Assembly: GCA_963827605.1 (NCBI GenBank) | Contig: CAWHBK010000001.1 | Span: 1,054,001 to 1,118,000 of the forward strand | Reading direction: 5' to 3' | DNA: 64,000 nt | Origin: DSYU01 sp963827605 | GTDB lineage: Bacteria; Chloroflexota; Anaerolineae; Anaerolineales; Anaerolineaceae | Part shown: positions 1 through 8,766 of the stretch, one piece after another | Position numbering within the stretch: the stretch's first letter is position 1 | Layout of the letters: each line of letters starts with the position of its first letter | The notes under the pieces: generated by a model | What the model saw: only the letters and a program-made list of their open reading frames with translations | Databases searched by the model: none | What the model was told of the DNA's origin: nothing | Translations under genes and position numbers: made by a program

Positions 1-1
1 C

Positions 2-328
2 GCCCAGGTGGCGCTAGATACCTTTGGCGAAAACCTGGCAACCCCAGGGTCGAACGTCCGCCTGAAAGATGTCATCACCTCCCGGGATGGCGCGCCAATA
101 GCGGCCGGATATATGGCCATGGAGCGCGGCGAGTTCCCCTGGACCCTGACCTACGATGAAATCGACGTGGTTTTGGAGGGCGAGCTGGTGATCACGCGCG
201 GTGAGGAGCAGGTGCGCGGCGGCCCGGGGGATTGTATTTTTATCCCCAAAGGTTCCAAAATCAGCTTTGGCACCCCTACCTTCGCCCGCTTTATGTATGT
301 TACCTATCCGGCGGATTGGAGCGCGTAG
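2..328 (+). CDS. EutQ-like cupin protein, 5' end outside window
   Basis: The reading frame is open to the window edge, so the protein is cut at its N-terminus; the GTG at 8 is only the first possible start inside the window. The 106 visible residues form a single cupin barrel with the short turns typical of EutQ (segments ERGEFPWTLTYDEIDVVLEG and GPGDCIFIPKGSKISFGT). EutQ-family proteins belong to ethanolamine utilisation and related microcompartment loci; in enterobacteria an acetate-kinase-like activity has been reported for EutQ. The gene lies 6 bases before eutT, which supports the assignment and suggests one transcript. Other small cupins look similar, so family-level confidence is good but the substrate is unknown. 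Confidence 0.75.
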   Translation, partial: AQVALDTFGENLATPGSNVRLKDVITSRDGAPIAAGYMAMERGEFPWTLTYDEIDVVLEGELVITRGEEQVRGGPGDCIFIPKGSKISFGTPTFARFMYVTYPADWSA

Positions 329-334
329 GGAAGC

Positions 335-1141
335 ATGGCAAAGGTGATCACCGAAAGTGAGCTGCGCGAAATGTGGCGGGAGGGGAAAAATCCCCTTCCG
401 CCTTTTCCCGCCGGCACGAACTTTACCCCTTCGGCGCTGGACTTCCTCAAAAGCCATAACCTGCAGCCGCGGTTTGGGACGGATGAACCGCCGCCCCCTG
501 CGACCGCTTCTTCACCGGCAGGGCAGCCCGAATGGGATAAGCCTGGCAGCTTCCCGGTCGTGCTCAGCGGCCCAATTCCGGTGTGTGAAGAGTGCGGGCA
601 GCCGCTCACACACAAGCCTGAACACATGACCCAGCTCGACGCGGGGCATTTCGCGCCCAAAACCAACCCGCGCATTAAGCTACGCGGGCAGGTGGATATG
701 CTGCACGCCCTGGTGATGCTGATTTCAGCCGAAGCGCGTGAAAAAAATCTGTCCCTGCTGGCCGCCCATCTGGATACGCTGGCGGCTTACTGCCGGGAAA
801 TCCAATCGGCGGATTATAACAACCGCCCGGTGTCCGACTTGCTGCTGGCAGGCAAGCCGGTCGAAGAAATCCACGCTATATCCCATTACCCGGACCAGTA
901 CCTGGGTATCCCCCATATCGTGCCGGGTTCCGCGGACCCGGCCATCCTGCACTGGCTCAACTACCTGCGCACGGTCGCCCGGCAGGTAGAAATCCTCGCG
1001 CTGGAAGTGTATCCCCCACCCAACCGGGAAGATCTGGCCCAGGCCTTAAATCGTTTTAGCAGCGGGGTTTACTACCTGGAGTTACTGTTCCGCACTGGCG
1101 CCCTTTCCTGGTCCGCCAACCTTTTTAACCCCACGGGTTGA
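335..1141 (+). CDS. eutT: Ethanolamine-type cobalamin adenosyltransferase EutT
   Basis: This 268-residue protein matches EutT in length and in several conserved stretches: an N-terminal FTPSALDFLKSHNL segment, the metal-binding region IPVCEECGQPLTHKP (Cys84, Cys87), and LAQALNRFSSGVYYLELL near the C-terminus. EutT transfers the adenosyl group of ATP to cob(I)alamin, making adenosylcobalamin for ammonia-lyase or diol-dehydratase type enzymes in microcompartments. Residues 50-68 are a Pro/Ala-rich linker. A purine-rich AGGGAAG precedes the ATG closely. The cupin gene upstream is EutQ-like, so the window probably starts inside a longer eut-type operon. The exact substrate of the pathway (ethanolamine or propanediol) cannot be told from here. 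Confidence 0.88.
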   Translation: MAKVITESELREMWREGKNPLPPFPAGTNFTPSALDFLKSHNLQPRFGTDEPPPPATASSPAGQPEWDKPGSFPVVLSGPIPVCEECGQPLTHKPEHMTQLDAGHFAPKTNPRIKLRGQVDMLHALVMLISAEAREKNLSLLAAHLDTLAAYCREIQSADYNNRPVSDLLLAGKPVEEIHAISHYPDQYLGIPHIVPGSADPAILHWLNYLRTVARQVEILALEVYPPPNREDLAQALNRFSSGVYYLELLFRTGALSWSANLFNPTG

Positions 1142-1294
1142 AATAGACTATAAACAAATGGCGCGCATTTTATGCGTAGGGGCATCGCAACAGTAGTTGC
1201 GCGCAACCGGGGAAGTGATGATTCTATGCGAACGTGCCAAATCTCCGGTTGCTTCGCCCTGCTCTTAACCTTCACGAACTAAACTTTCGGGTAG
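1142..1294. other. Gene-free spacer after eutT
   Basis: No coding signal on either strand. The only structure I see is a possible stem of about 10 pairs joining 1204-1213 with 1242-1251 and a long loop; it has no T-tract and is not called a terminator. Confidence 0.5.
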
Positions 1295-1323
1295 TTGACA
1301 AAGCCATTGGCATATGCTACATT
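1295..1323 (+). promoter_or_regulatory. Strong sigma-70-type promoter for the RNA at 1330-1504
   Basis: A perfect -35 TTGACA (1295-1300) and a -10 TACATT (1318-1323) are 17 bases apart. Transcription would start near 1330. No protein gene follows before the terminator at 1469-1504, so the likely product is a short RNA. Confidence 0.7.
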
Positions 1324-1329
1324 GATCCA

Positions 1330-1504
1330 GGTTTGAAAATCTTTGAAGGGAGGCGTGTTTGGTACATCAAGTTGCAGTGCTGGATCAAATTAAGATGTAT
1401 GAGCGCGCCTGCCGCTAGCGACGATCTTCGCCGCTAGCTTGCGAAAACCTTCTTAAGAGGGATTCGGTCCACGGGAGTGTTCATACCCCGTGGCCTGTTT
1501 TTTT
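1330..1504 (+). ncRNA. Candidate structured small RNA, family unknown
   Basis: Bounded by a consensus promoter and a rho-independent terminator, giving an RNA of about 175 nt with no convincing reading frame. It can fold into a closed multi-arm shape: an outer stem pairs the GAAGG at about 1345 with CCTTC at about 1448; one arm pairs 1351-1368 with 1394-1410 (GTACATC with GATGTAT plus AGGCG with CGCCT); another pairs GCTAGCG (1414-1420) with CGCTAGC (1432-1438). The length would suit a 6S RNA, but I do not recognise conserved 6S sequence, nor T-box, cobalamin or SRP motifs. The distance to rsgA and the terminators argue against a leader of rsgA. Confidence 0.5.
1469..1504 (+). terminator. Rho-independent terminator of the candidate RNA
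   Basis: A 7-bp stem CCACGGG (1469-1475) / CCCGTGG (1487-1493) is followed by a T-run at 1498-1504. Confidence 0.8.
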
Positions 1505-1584
1505 AACAAGCGACGGCCGCACTGCGAAAAATAAATCTGTACCCTGTACTCGCAACCGCGCCGCCTTTTATCCAAAAACGATCC

Positions 1585-1620
1585 GCCAGCCACGGGACCA
1601 TCCCGTGGCTGGCTTTTTTT
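1585..1620 (+). terminator. Second strong terminator upstream of rsgA
   Basis: A 13-bp perfect stem joins 1585-1597 to 1601-1613 with a 3-base loop and is followed at once by seven Ts. Its core (CCACGGG/CCCGTGG) is the same as in the terminator 100 bases upstream, so the two may be a back-up pair or a duplicated element. Confidence 0.85.
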
Positions 1621-1652
1621 ATGTTGATCTCTTTATCAGGAACTCGCTAACA

Positions 1653-2639
1653 ATGAATTACTACGCAACCCTTACCGATCATCCTTTTGAAAACCAGGGT
1701 ATCGTGTATAAAAAGAATAAAGACCATTACGAGGTTCGCGCCAATGACCGGTCTGTCTCGTGCGCCCTCTCCACCCGCTTGTGGAAGGAAATGAACAAAA
1801 ACGCTTCTGAAGGCGGCAATACTTCCTTTGGCAGTATTGCCGTGGGTGATTTCGTCCAGTTCACCGCCAGCCCCAACGGCACAGGCACCATCACCGGCGT
1901 GCTGCCCCGTCAGAACCACCTGGCGCGCCAGTCCGCCCGGCCCATGCCCGGCACGCACGCCTTTGAACAGGTGATCGTCGCCAACGTCGACCAGGTAGTA
2001 CCGGTCTTTGCCGCCGCCAACCCTGCCCCGCGCTGGAACCTGCTCGACCGCTACCTGGTGACCGCCGAATCGCTGGATCTGCCGGCGCTGATCTGCATCA
2101 CCAAACTGGACCTGGTGAAAGACCGGCATGGGTCCATGGATGCGGAACTCAGTCAGTATGTGGCGGAGTATCGGAAAATTGGCTACCCGGTGGTACTGGT
2201 CAGCGCGCATACGGGTGAAGGTCTGGATGCGCTGAAAGAAGCGCTGGAAAACCGCACCTCGGTGTTCCTGGGTAAATCGGGCGTGGGGAAAACTTCCCTG
2301 CTAAACGCCCTGCAGCCCGGCCTGGGCCTGCGTGTCAACGCAGTCAGTCAGGCGACCGGCAAAGGCAAGCACACCACCACGAACATGGAAATGTTCCCGC
2401 TGGAAACCGGCGGGGCCATCGTGGATACCCCGGGGGTGCGCGAGTTCGGCCTGTGGGATGTGGACGCGGATGAGCTGGCGCTTTTCTTCCCGGAGATGCG
2501 CCCATTCGTGGGCCGCTGCCGCTTTGGGCTGGACTGCCGGCACGATGAGGAACCTGGCTGCGCGATCCGCAAAGCAGTGATGTCCGGCCAGGTGAGCCCG
2601 CGCCGCTACCAGAGCTATATGCGCATGAAAGATGAATAA
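1653..2639 (+). CDS. rsgA: Ribosome small-subunit-dependent GTPase RsgA
   Basis: RsgA is a circularly permuted GTPase that helps mature the 30S ribosomal subunit. The 328-residue protein shows the family order: an N-terminal OB-fold, then the G4 motif TKLDL, then the P-loop GKSGVGKTSLLN (about residue 205), then G3 DTPGV, and a C-terminal zinc-binding segment with CRFGLDCRHDEEPGC. The start is set at ATG 1653 (MNYYATL); frames extending further upstream would run into the terminator hairpin at 1585-1620. The Shine-Dalgarno signal is weak (AGGAA about 14 bases upstream). Frame is intact. It stands alone: the ABC exporter genes begin 78 bases downstream. Confidence 0.95.
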   Translation: MNYYATLTDHPFENQGIVYKKNKDHYEVRANDRSVSCALSTRLWKEMNKNASEGGNTSFGSIAVGDFVQFTASPNGTGTITGVLPRQNHLARQSARPMPGTHAFEQVIVANVDQVVPVFAAANPAPRWNLLDRYLVTAESLDLPALICITKLDLVKDRHGSMDAELSQYVAEYRKIGYPVVLVSAHTGEGLDALKEALENRTSVFLGKSGVGKTSLLNALQPGLGLRVNAVSQATGKGKHTTTNMEMFPLETGGAIVDTPGVREFGLWDVDADELALFFPEMRPFVGRCRFGLDCRHDEEPGCAIRKAVMSGQVSPRRYQSYMRMKDE

Positions 2640-2717
2640 ATGATGGGTTGTCATCCTTTTGCGCTTGACGCGCAAAAGGATGACCACGAAAGCACAAGAG
2701 AAGAGGAGACTTTACGG

Positions 2718-3710
2718 ATGACAATTCAACCCGCAATGATCGTGCAAGGCCTGACCAAGGATTACACGTATTTTGAGAAAGAAGAAGGCCTGCGCGGCAG
2801 CCTGCGCGCGTTGTTCGCGCGCAAGACCCTCAAGCGCCGGGCTGTTTCGGATTTTTCCTTTACCCTGGAACCCGGCGGCGTCCTCGGACTGATGGGTCCT
2901 AACGGCGCCGGAAAAACGACCCTGATAAAGCTGCTCACCGGCATCCTCCACCCCACCGCCGGCAGCGCCGCAGTGCTGGGGCATAATCCCGCCCGGCCTA
3001 CGGATGCCTATAAAAAACAGTATGCCCTGGTGATGGGACAAAAATCGCAGTTGTGGTGGGACCTGCCCGCCGCGGATACGTTCCTGCTCAACCAATCGAT
3101 TTACGAAATTCCAGAAGCGGACTTTCGCCGGAACGTGAGCCAGTACAGCGCAATGTTCGGGGTGGAAGAACTGCTCAAAGTGCCGGTGCGCCAGCTCTCA
3201 TTGGGGGAACGCATGAAAATGGAGCTGATCGCTTCGCTGCTGCACAACCCGCGGGTACTGTTCCTGGATGAGCCTACCATCGGCCTGGATGCGATTGCCC
3301 AGCGCCAGATCCGCGACCTGATCCGCCAGGTGAACTGCGAGCGCGGGGTGGCGGTGCTGCTGACCAGCCATTATATGGAGGATATCCGCAGCCTGTGCGA
3401 CCGGGTGATGGTGATCCGCAAGGGGCAAAAGATTTATGACGGCTCGCTGGAAACGCTGCTGGACGGTTACAAAGAGTATATGACCGTCTCGCTGCGCTTC
3501 ACCGCCGAGTGTGCCTGGCTGGTCCCTGCCGATGTCGAGTGCCTGGAGCACAGCGCCATCCAGCTGTCCGCGCGCATGCCGCGCGAGCGGGTGCGCGCCT
3601 TTTTACAGGAAGCGCTCAACGCCTGCGAGGTAGCGGATGTGCGCATCGAGGAAGAGGATATGGGCGACCTGGTCGAGAAAGTTTACCGCCTGGAAGGACA
3701 TTCCGCATGA
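2718..3710 (+). CDS. ABC exporter ATP-binding protein (ABC-2 / NatA type)
   Basis: ATPase subunit of an ABC-2-type exporter, 330 residues. Visible motifs are the Walker A GPNGAGKTT, the signature LSLGERMK and Walker B VLFLDEPTIGLD, followed by the H-loop region LLTSHYMEDI. The N-terminal insertion rich in charged residues before the ABC core and the overall length fit the COG4586-like group that always travels with two unlike permeases, as here. The ATG at 2718 is preceded by GAGGAG at a good distance. The stop overlaps the next gene's start (ATGA at 3707-3710), so the subunits are translationally coupled. Relatives are linked to export of drugs or viologens; the real substrate is not known. 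Confidence 0.9.
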   Translation: MTIQPAMIVQGLTKDYTYFEKEEGLRGSLRALFARKTLKRRAVSDFSFTLEPGGVLGLMGPNGAGKTTLIKLLTGILHPTAGSAAVLGHNPARPTDAYKKQYALVMGQKSQLWWDLPAADTFLLNQSIYEIPEADFRRNVSQYSAMFGVEELLKVPVRQLSLGERMKMELIASLLHNPRVLFLDEPTIGLDAIAQRQIRDLIRQVNCERGVAVLLTSHYMEDIRSLCDRVMVIRKGQKIYDGSLETLLDGYKEYMTVSLRFTAECAWLVPADVECLEHSAIQLSARMPRERVRAFLQEALNACEVADVRIEEEDMGDLVEKVYRLEGHSA

Positions 3711-4513
3711 ACAGCGCCGTGTTGAAACAACTCCAGGTCGCGAAAATCACCTGGAAAAACATGCTCGCCTACCAAACCGATACCTGGTTGGGGGCAGCGG
3801 TAAGCGGGTTTCGGGTTTTGCTTTCGTTCTTGTTGTGGCGAGCCATCTTTTCCGGGCGAGCGGAAGTCGCGGGTTATACCCTTCCGATGATGGTCACCTA
3901 TTACCTGATCGCTTCCATGCTCAGCCGCCTGCAGTACCAGGATGCGCTGGCCTGGCAGCTTTCCGGAGAGGTGCGCGAGGGAGCCTTTAGCAAATACCTT
4001 ACCCGGCCGATGCCGGTAATTAGCTTCTTCCTGGGCGCCGGGCTGGGACGCTGGAGCTACCTGGTGCTGGTGAACGGCGGGACGCTGCTGCTTTGGACCA
4101 GCATCTTCTCGCAGTGGGTTGTTTTTCCAGCCCAGCGCGTGAATTTATTGTGGCTGGGGCTGCTGATCCCCCTGGGTGGTGTGTGTATGCTGCTGTTCAA
4201 CCATATGATTGCGCTGCTCAGCCTCAAATATCAGGATGTGACCGGGCTGTTGGTCCTGAAAGGTGGCATGATTGAGTTCCTTTCTGGGGCACTGGTGCCC
4301 TTGAACCTGCTGCCCGCGTTTCTAACCGGAGCGCTCAAGTTTACGCCGTTCTACTACATCGTCTTTTACCCGGCCAGCCTGTTCCTGGGAACGCAAACCG
4401 AACCGCCTGTTTTTGCCGTGCTGGTCTTGCTGTTATGGTGCGTAATCTTCTACGCGGCCGGGCAGGCCTGGTTTTTCCACGCCCGCAAATACTACGAGGG
4501 AGTGGGGATCTGA
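3707..4513 (+). CDS. ABC-2 type exporter permease, subunit 1
   Basis: A 268-residue integral membrane protein with about six hydrophobic segments, among them GGTLLLWTSIFS and LLWLGLLIPLGGVCMLLF. It matches the ABC-2 permease group found next to COG4586-type ATPases, normally the first of two permeases that form a heterodimer. The start is ATG 3707, inside the ATGA overlap with the ATPase gene; an alternative start far upstream would lie inside the ATPase gene. The stop (4511-4513) overlaps the next start as TGATG, which again signals coupled translation. Substrate unknown. Confidence 0.88.
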   Translation: MNSAVLKQLQVAKITWKNMLAYQTDTWLGAAVSGFRVLLSFLLWRAIFSGRAEVAGYTLPMMVTYYLIASMLSRLQYQDALAWQLSGEVREGAFSKYLTRPMPVISFFLGAGLGRWSYLVLVNGGTLLLWTSIFSQWVVFPAQRVNLLWLGLLIPLGGVCMLLFNHMIALLSLKYQDVTGLLVLKGGMIEFLSGALVPLNLLPAFLTGALKFTPFYYIVFYPASLFLGTQTEPPVFAVLVLLLWCVIFYAAGQAWFFHARKYYEGVGI

Positions 4514-5304
4514 TGAATAAAAAATGCCGCATCATGCTGACCCTGTTCCGCTGCCGCGTCAGCCGCCAGATGATGTACCGCCTGAGCTTCTGGACCGCTT
4601 TCTGGGTCGACCTGACCTATTTCCTGATTCAGTTGATCACCTTTGCCACCATTTTCCGTCAGATCGATACCATCGGGGATTGGACGCTGCCGCATATGGT
4701 TATCTTCGTGGGTACCTTTACAATGCTGGATGCGCTGTATATGTGCACCTATTTCTTCGGCGTGCTCGGCATCCCCGAAAAGATCCGTACCGGCGCGCTG
4801 GACTTGTACCTGACCAAACCGGTCAGCGCGTTGTTCCTGCTCTCGGTGGAGAGTATGGATTTCGGCTCCATCCTGCTGATCCTCCCCGGGGCATTGATGG
4901 TCGGCTGGGGGGCGGGCCAGCTGGGACTCCATTTGACTTTTGGAATGGTAGCCGGGTATGCGGTGCTCTTTTTCTGCATGTTCTTGCTCATGTACTGCGT
5001 GATGGTGGTGCTGCGCGTGGCCGCCTTCTGGCTGGTGCGCATCAATGCCTTTAATGAGCTCGAGAATGCGCTGGTCGAGTTCTCCTTCCGCGTGCCTGGG
5101 GTAGTTTACCAGGGCGTTTGGAAGCTGCTCCTGTATGTGTTTTTACCCTACGGCCTGATGGCCACCATCCCCACTCAGTTCCTGACCGGAGGCATGCATC
5201 CTGAACACTGGCTGCTCACCGGCGCTGTCCTGGCCGGGTTCTGGATTGGGATGAGCCTGCTGTGGCGGGCCGGGGTGCGGCAGTATGGCAGCGCGAGCAG
5301 TTAA
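4513..5304 (+). CDS. ABC-2 type exporter permease, subunit 2
   Basis: A 263-residue protein with six or so membrane spans (for example FWVDLTYFLIQLITFATIF and YAVLFFCMFLLMYCVMVVL). It is the second permease of the exporter encoded with the ATPase at 2718 and the permease at 3707. It starts at ATG 4513 within the TGATG overlap. The C-terminal part (WRAGVRQYGSASS) carries the usual short basic tail of this family. The operon ends here: an AT-rich promoter region for the next locus follows at once. Confidence 0.88.
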   Translation: MNKKCRIMLTLFRCRVSRQMMYRLSFWTAFWVDLTYFLIQLITFATIFRQIDTIGDWTLPHMVIFVGTFTMLDALYMCTYFFGVLGIPEKIRTGALDLYLTKPVSALFLLSVESMDFGSILLILPGALMVGWGAGQLGLHLTFGMVAGYAVLFFCMFLLMYCVMVVLRVAAFWLVRINAFNELENALVEFSFRVPGVVYQGVWKLLLYVFLPYGLMATIPTQFLTGGMHPEHWLLTGAVLAGFWIGMSLLWRAGVRQYGSASS

Positions 5305-5324
5305 GCTTTACGAGGTTCTCGCTC

Positions 5325-5353
5325 TTGAATCGGTCTCCCGAAGTATCTATAAT
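5325..5353 (+). promoter_or_regulatory. Promoter of the nSTAND locus
   Basis: A -35 TTGAAT (5325-5330) and a perfect -10 TATAAT (5348-5353) lie 17 bases apart in an AT-rich block that contrasts with the GC-rich surroundings. The first gene start is at 5419, leaving a leader of about 60 bases with a GGGGAGGG ribosome site. Confidence 0.75.
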
Positions 5354-5418
5354 GATATTAATAAAGTAATAATTATCAGATTACTCCATTGATAGTACGG
5401 TCCTTCGGGGAGGGATCC

Positions 5419-5808
5419 ATGAGCGACAAATTTACACTTTCCGGCGATTTTCGCGGCTCGTTTGTAAACATCAAGTCCGAGCTCCAGAACGTCCAGCAGA
5501 CGATTGGGCAGATGCAAACGGATGATACAGACACCAAACAAGAGCTGCAGCGCCTGGTCCAGCAGCTATCCGACGAATTAGAGAAAACACCGCCCGAGAA
5601 AAAAGAAGCGGCCGAAGCCGTCTCAGCGACGGCAAAAGTGCTGGTGGAGCAGGCCAAAGCGGAAAAGCCCAACCATACCATGATCCAAATTACCGGCGAG
5701 GGGCTCAAGCAGGCCGCGAAAAACCTGGCGGATGTCACCCCGGTGGTGCTCAGTATCGCTACTCAGATTGTGCTGGCGATTAGCAGGATCGTCGGCAGCG
5801 CCAGGTAA
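5419..5808 (+). CDS. Small coiled-coil protein with C-terminal membrane segment, nSTAND partner
   Basis: No named function. The 129-residue protein opens with FTLSGDFRGSFVNIKS, a motif repeated almost unchanged near the start of the next gene's product (YNLSGDFRNATVNIQS). Residues about 20-85 are charged and helical (coiled coil likely), and the C-terminus TPVVLSIATQIVLAISRI is hydrophobic and amphipathic enough to sit in or on a membrane. The ATG at 5419 has an excellent GGGGAGGG signal. It lies 7 bases before the nSTAND gene and shares its promoter. The shared tag suggests the two proteins assemble through the same beta-rich element. That function is inference. Confidence 0.7.
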   Translation: MSDKFTLSGDFRGSFVNIKSELQNVQQTIGQMQTDDTDTKQELQRLVQQLSDELEKTPPEKKEAAEAVSATAKVLVEQAKAEKPNHTMIQITGEGLKQAAKNLADVTPVVLSIATQIVLAISRIVGSAR

Positions 5809-5815
5809 GACGCGC

Positions 5816-8765
5816 ATGGCGCCGCGGCGCAGCAAAAAAGAAGCCACCCAACCGCCCCCGGGAGAAACCTACAATCTCTCGGGGGATTTTCGCAATGCGA
5901 CGGTCAATATTCAGTCCACCATCGTGGGTGCGGCCGCGGTCCGCGATATCGAAACGCTCCCGCCCGAACCCGGCGAGCCGCCTTACAAAGGCTTGCAATA
6001 CTTCAGCGAGCAAGACGCGGACCAATTTTTTGGCCGCGAACTGCTTACCGCCCGGGTCGTCAACCGGCTGGTTGGGACGCGCTTTCTGGCCATTATCGGG
6101 GCATCCGGAAGCGGCAAATCCTCCCTGGTGCGCGCGGGGGTGATCCCGGCCTTCCGCCGCGGGCTGCGCTTGGCGGACGGCACAATCCCTCCGGTAAACA
6201 GCGCGCGCTGGTTGGTGCGCGTCCTGACGCCCACCGCCCATCCCCTGCTGTCGCTGGCGGCTTCACTCCTTCCCGAAGGGGAAGCCCTCCCGGCCCTCAG
6301 CCAGGAATTCGAAAGCGACCCCGCCGCCCTGGCCCTGACGGTCCGCCGCTTATTAGCCAAAACAGACAGTCCATCGCTGCTGCTGGTCATCGACCAGTTT
6401 GAAGAATTGTTTACCCAGTGCCGCGTTGAAAACGAGCGCCTGGCCTTTATGAATGCGCTGTTGGCAGCCGCAGACCCCCAGGACGAGCAGCCGGTCACGG
6501 TTCTGATGCTCCTGCGGGCGGATTTTTATGCCAACCTGGCGCAGTACGACCGCCTGCGCATGCTGGTTTCCACCCAGCAAGAATTTATCGGCGCGATGAA
6601 CCGCGAAGAGCTCTTTCGGGCCATTGTCCAGCCCGCCGCATTGGGCGGGTGGAAGATCCAGGAAGGGCTGGTGGAAGTGATGCTGGACGACATCGGAGAA
6701 GAACCCGGTGCGCTGCCGCTGCTTTCCCATGCCCTGCTCGAAACCTGGAACCGCCGCCGCGGTCGCACCCTGACCCTGTCTGGCTACCGCGAAAGTGGGG
6801 GCGTGCGCGGCGCCATCGCCCAGACCGCCGAAACAATCTTTCAAAACCGGCTCACCCCCGAACAACAGGCCATTGCGCGCATTATTTTCACCCACCTGGT
6901 GGACCTGGAAAACGATACCCGCGATACCCGCCGGCGGGCTGCTTTTTCCGAGCTGATCACCCGGGCAACCGATCCCGTCACAATCAATGCCGTGCTTAGC
7001 ATCCTCACGGATGCCCGCCTGATCACCACCGGGACTTTGGAACCGGGGGACACCCGCGTGGTCGAGGTGGCGCACGAGGCCCTGATCCGCGAGTGGCCCA
7101 CGCTGCGCAAGTGGTTGGATGAAAATCGGGCCGGGCTTATTCTTCACCGCCAGCTTACCGAGGATACCGCTGCCTGGCTGCGCCTGGAGCGCGACCCAGG
7201 AGCCTTGTATCGCGGGGCGCGCCTGCGCCAGGCGCTCACCTGGGCCCAACAGAACCCCGCCGAGGTGAGCCTGGACGAGCAGGCGTTCCTGGATACCAGC
7301 AGCCAGGTTTCGACTGCCGAAGCCGAGCGCGACCGGCAGCTGCAGCGCACCCGCATTTACCGCAAACTGGTTTACCCTGCCCTGGGGATCGTTATGCTGG
7401 GGATCCTGGCGGTATTGTTCTTCGCCAGCGGTTTGGATGCGCGCTTCAAGACCCCCGCCCGCATGAGCGGGGCCTTTTAACATCGCCGTGGCCGAGTTCG
7501 GGCTGGTAGGCGCCGATGGGCGGGCAGCCGCTCAACCCGGGCAGGCGGGGCAGATCACCAGCGGATGGGTGGCCAATAAACTGCGCAGCGAGTTGAGCAG
7601 CGACCCGAACCTGCTGGTCTGGCAGGACGGGGACGCGCTGCGCCGCCTGAACGTGACCATTGGTCACATGGCGGGCAGCACCGCGGCCGAGCGCACGACC
7701 GCCGCGCAAGCGGCAGCCCGCCGGCTCAACGCCGACATGCTTGTTTTTGGAAACATCGACACGCGCACTTCCCCCGCGCAGCTGGTGCTGGAGTTTTGGA
7801 TGGCGCCGCAGGCCGGGTACGAGTTCCAGGACCTACAAGGCCCCTACCAGGCCGGTACGCCCATAGAAATCGTAGACCCCACCCATCCAGGCATCCAGGC
7901 CCAGCCGGAGATCAACCGCCAGGCCAGCACGCTGGCCTGGCTGGCCCTGGGCCTCACCCGCATGCGCTTTGGACAGTCGAGCGAAGGGCTGCAATCCTTC
8001 CGGAAGGCGGAAGAATTTTCTCCTGATTCGGAAGCGGTGCAGTTCTTCATTGGGCGGGAAAGCCTGTTCCTGGCGGGGCGGGAGAAAACCCAGCAGGAGC
8101 CGTTGACCCTGGCCGCCGAACGCGCGTTTCAACGGGCAGCCGAGATAAACCCCAACTATCCGCGCGCATACATCGGTCTGGGCAGCGTCTACAACGAAGA
8201 GGCCCAGCGCCTGGTGGTATCCGTCCCGGCGGATACGGCGCCTGAAAAAACCGCCGCGCAGCTCGCGAAGGCCGGCGCGCTGGTGGAGCAGGCCTGCGCG
8301 GCCTACAAACACGCCCTCGAACTGCCGCCCAATACCAGGCCGCCCGGGATACCGATAGATTTGACCGCGCGCCTGAGCATCGGTAAATGCCTGCGCCTGA
8401 AGGGCGAAATTCAATATCGCAGCGGTCAGAGTGAGGCCGGGGCCGCTACGCTTCACCAGGCAGCCCAAACCCTCGAACCGCTGATTCAGCCGTTACAGGA
8501 TGCCGGGCAGGAACGCTATCTGGTGCAGGCGTACGAGACCCTGGGCACTACTTACCAGCAGTTGGGCTATCTCAATGAGCTGAAAATGGATTGGCAAAAA
8601 AGCCAGGCATCCTATGGCATGGCCGCTAAAAATTATGACCGCTGCATCGAGTTAGGCCATGCTTCGGCAGACCGCATCGTGCGCGAGGATATCGCGACGA
8701 ACCGCTGTACCCCTTACCGTAAGGATGTGCAGGATCGATTAAATGCCCTTTCCGGAGGGTCATAA
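5816..8765 (+). CDS. nSTAND-type ATPase with transmembrane and TPR regions (one frame break)
   Basis: A large signal-transduction ATPase. Order: N-terminal tag YNLSGDFRNATVNIQS (about residues 20-35); nSTAND1-type NTPase with FFGRE, Walker A GASGSGKSS (about 95-103) and Walker B LLVIDQFEELF (about 187); RADFYANL; EVAHEALIREWPTLRKWL (about 420); a single membrane span LVYPALGIVMLGILAVLFF (about 518-540); then a domain opening FNIAVAEFG and C-terminal helical TPR-like repeats. As given, a TAA at 7478-7480 splits it. Removing one T from the TTTT at 7475-7478 restores SGAFNIAVAEFG, so I treat it as one 980-residue protein. STAND proteins act as nucleotide-driven switches, often in defence or cell death; here the effector is not obvious. 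The start is ATG 5816, 7 bases after the partner gene. Confidence 0.82.
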
Positions 8766-8766
8766 C

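Noticed and set aside
1351..1410. T-box or cobalamin riboswitch in the leader before rsgA
   Set aside because: No T-box core or B12-box sequence; two terminators separate the structure from rsgA, and the product of rsgA does not suit such control.
1469..1613. CCACGGG-type hairpins as direct repeats of a CRISPR or mobile element
   Set aside because: Only two copies, each a terminator stem with its own T-tract, without regular spacers or flanking duplications.
6353..7483. Long open frame on the minus strand (376 codons)
   Set aside because: Lies fully antisense to the nSTAND ATPase with clear domain motifs; the antisense protein is Gly/Gln/Arg-rich with no family features, an effect of GC-rich codon use.
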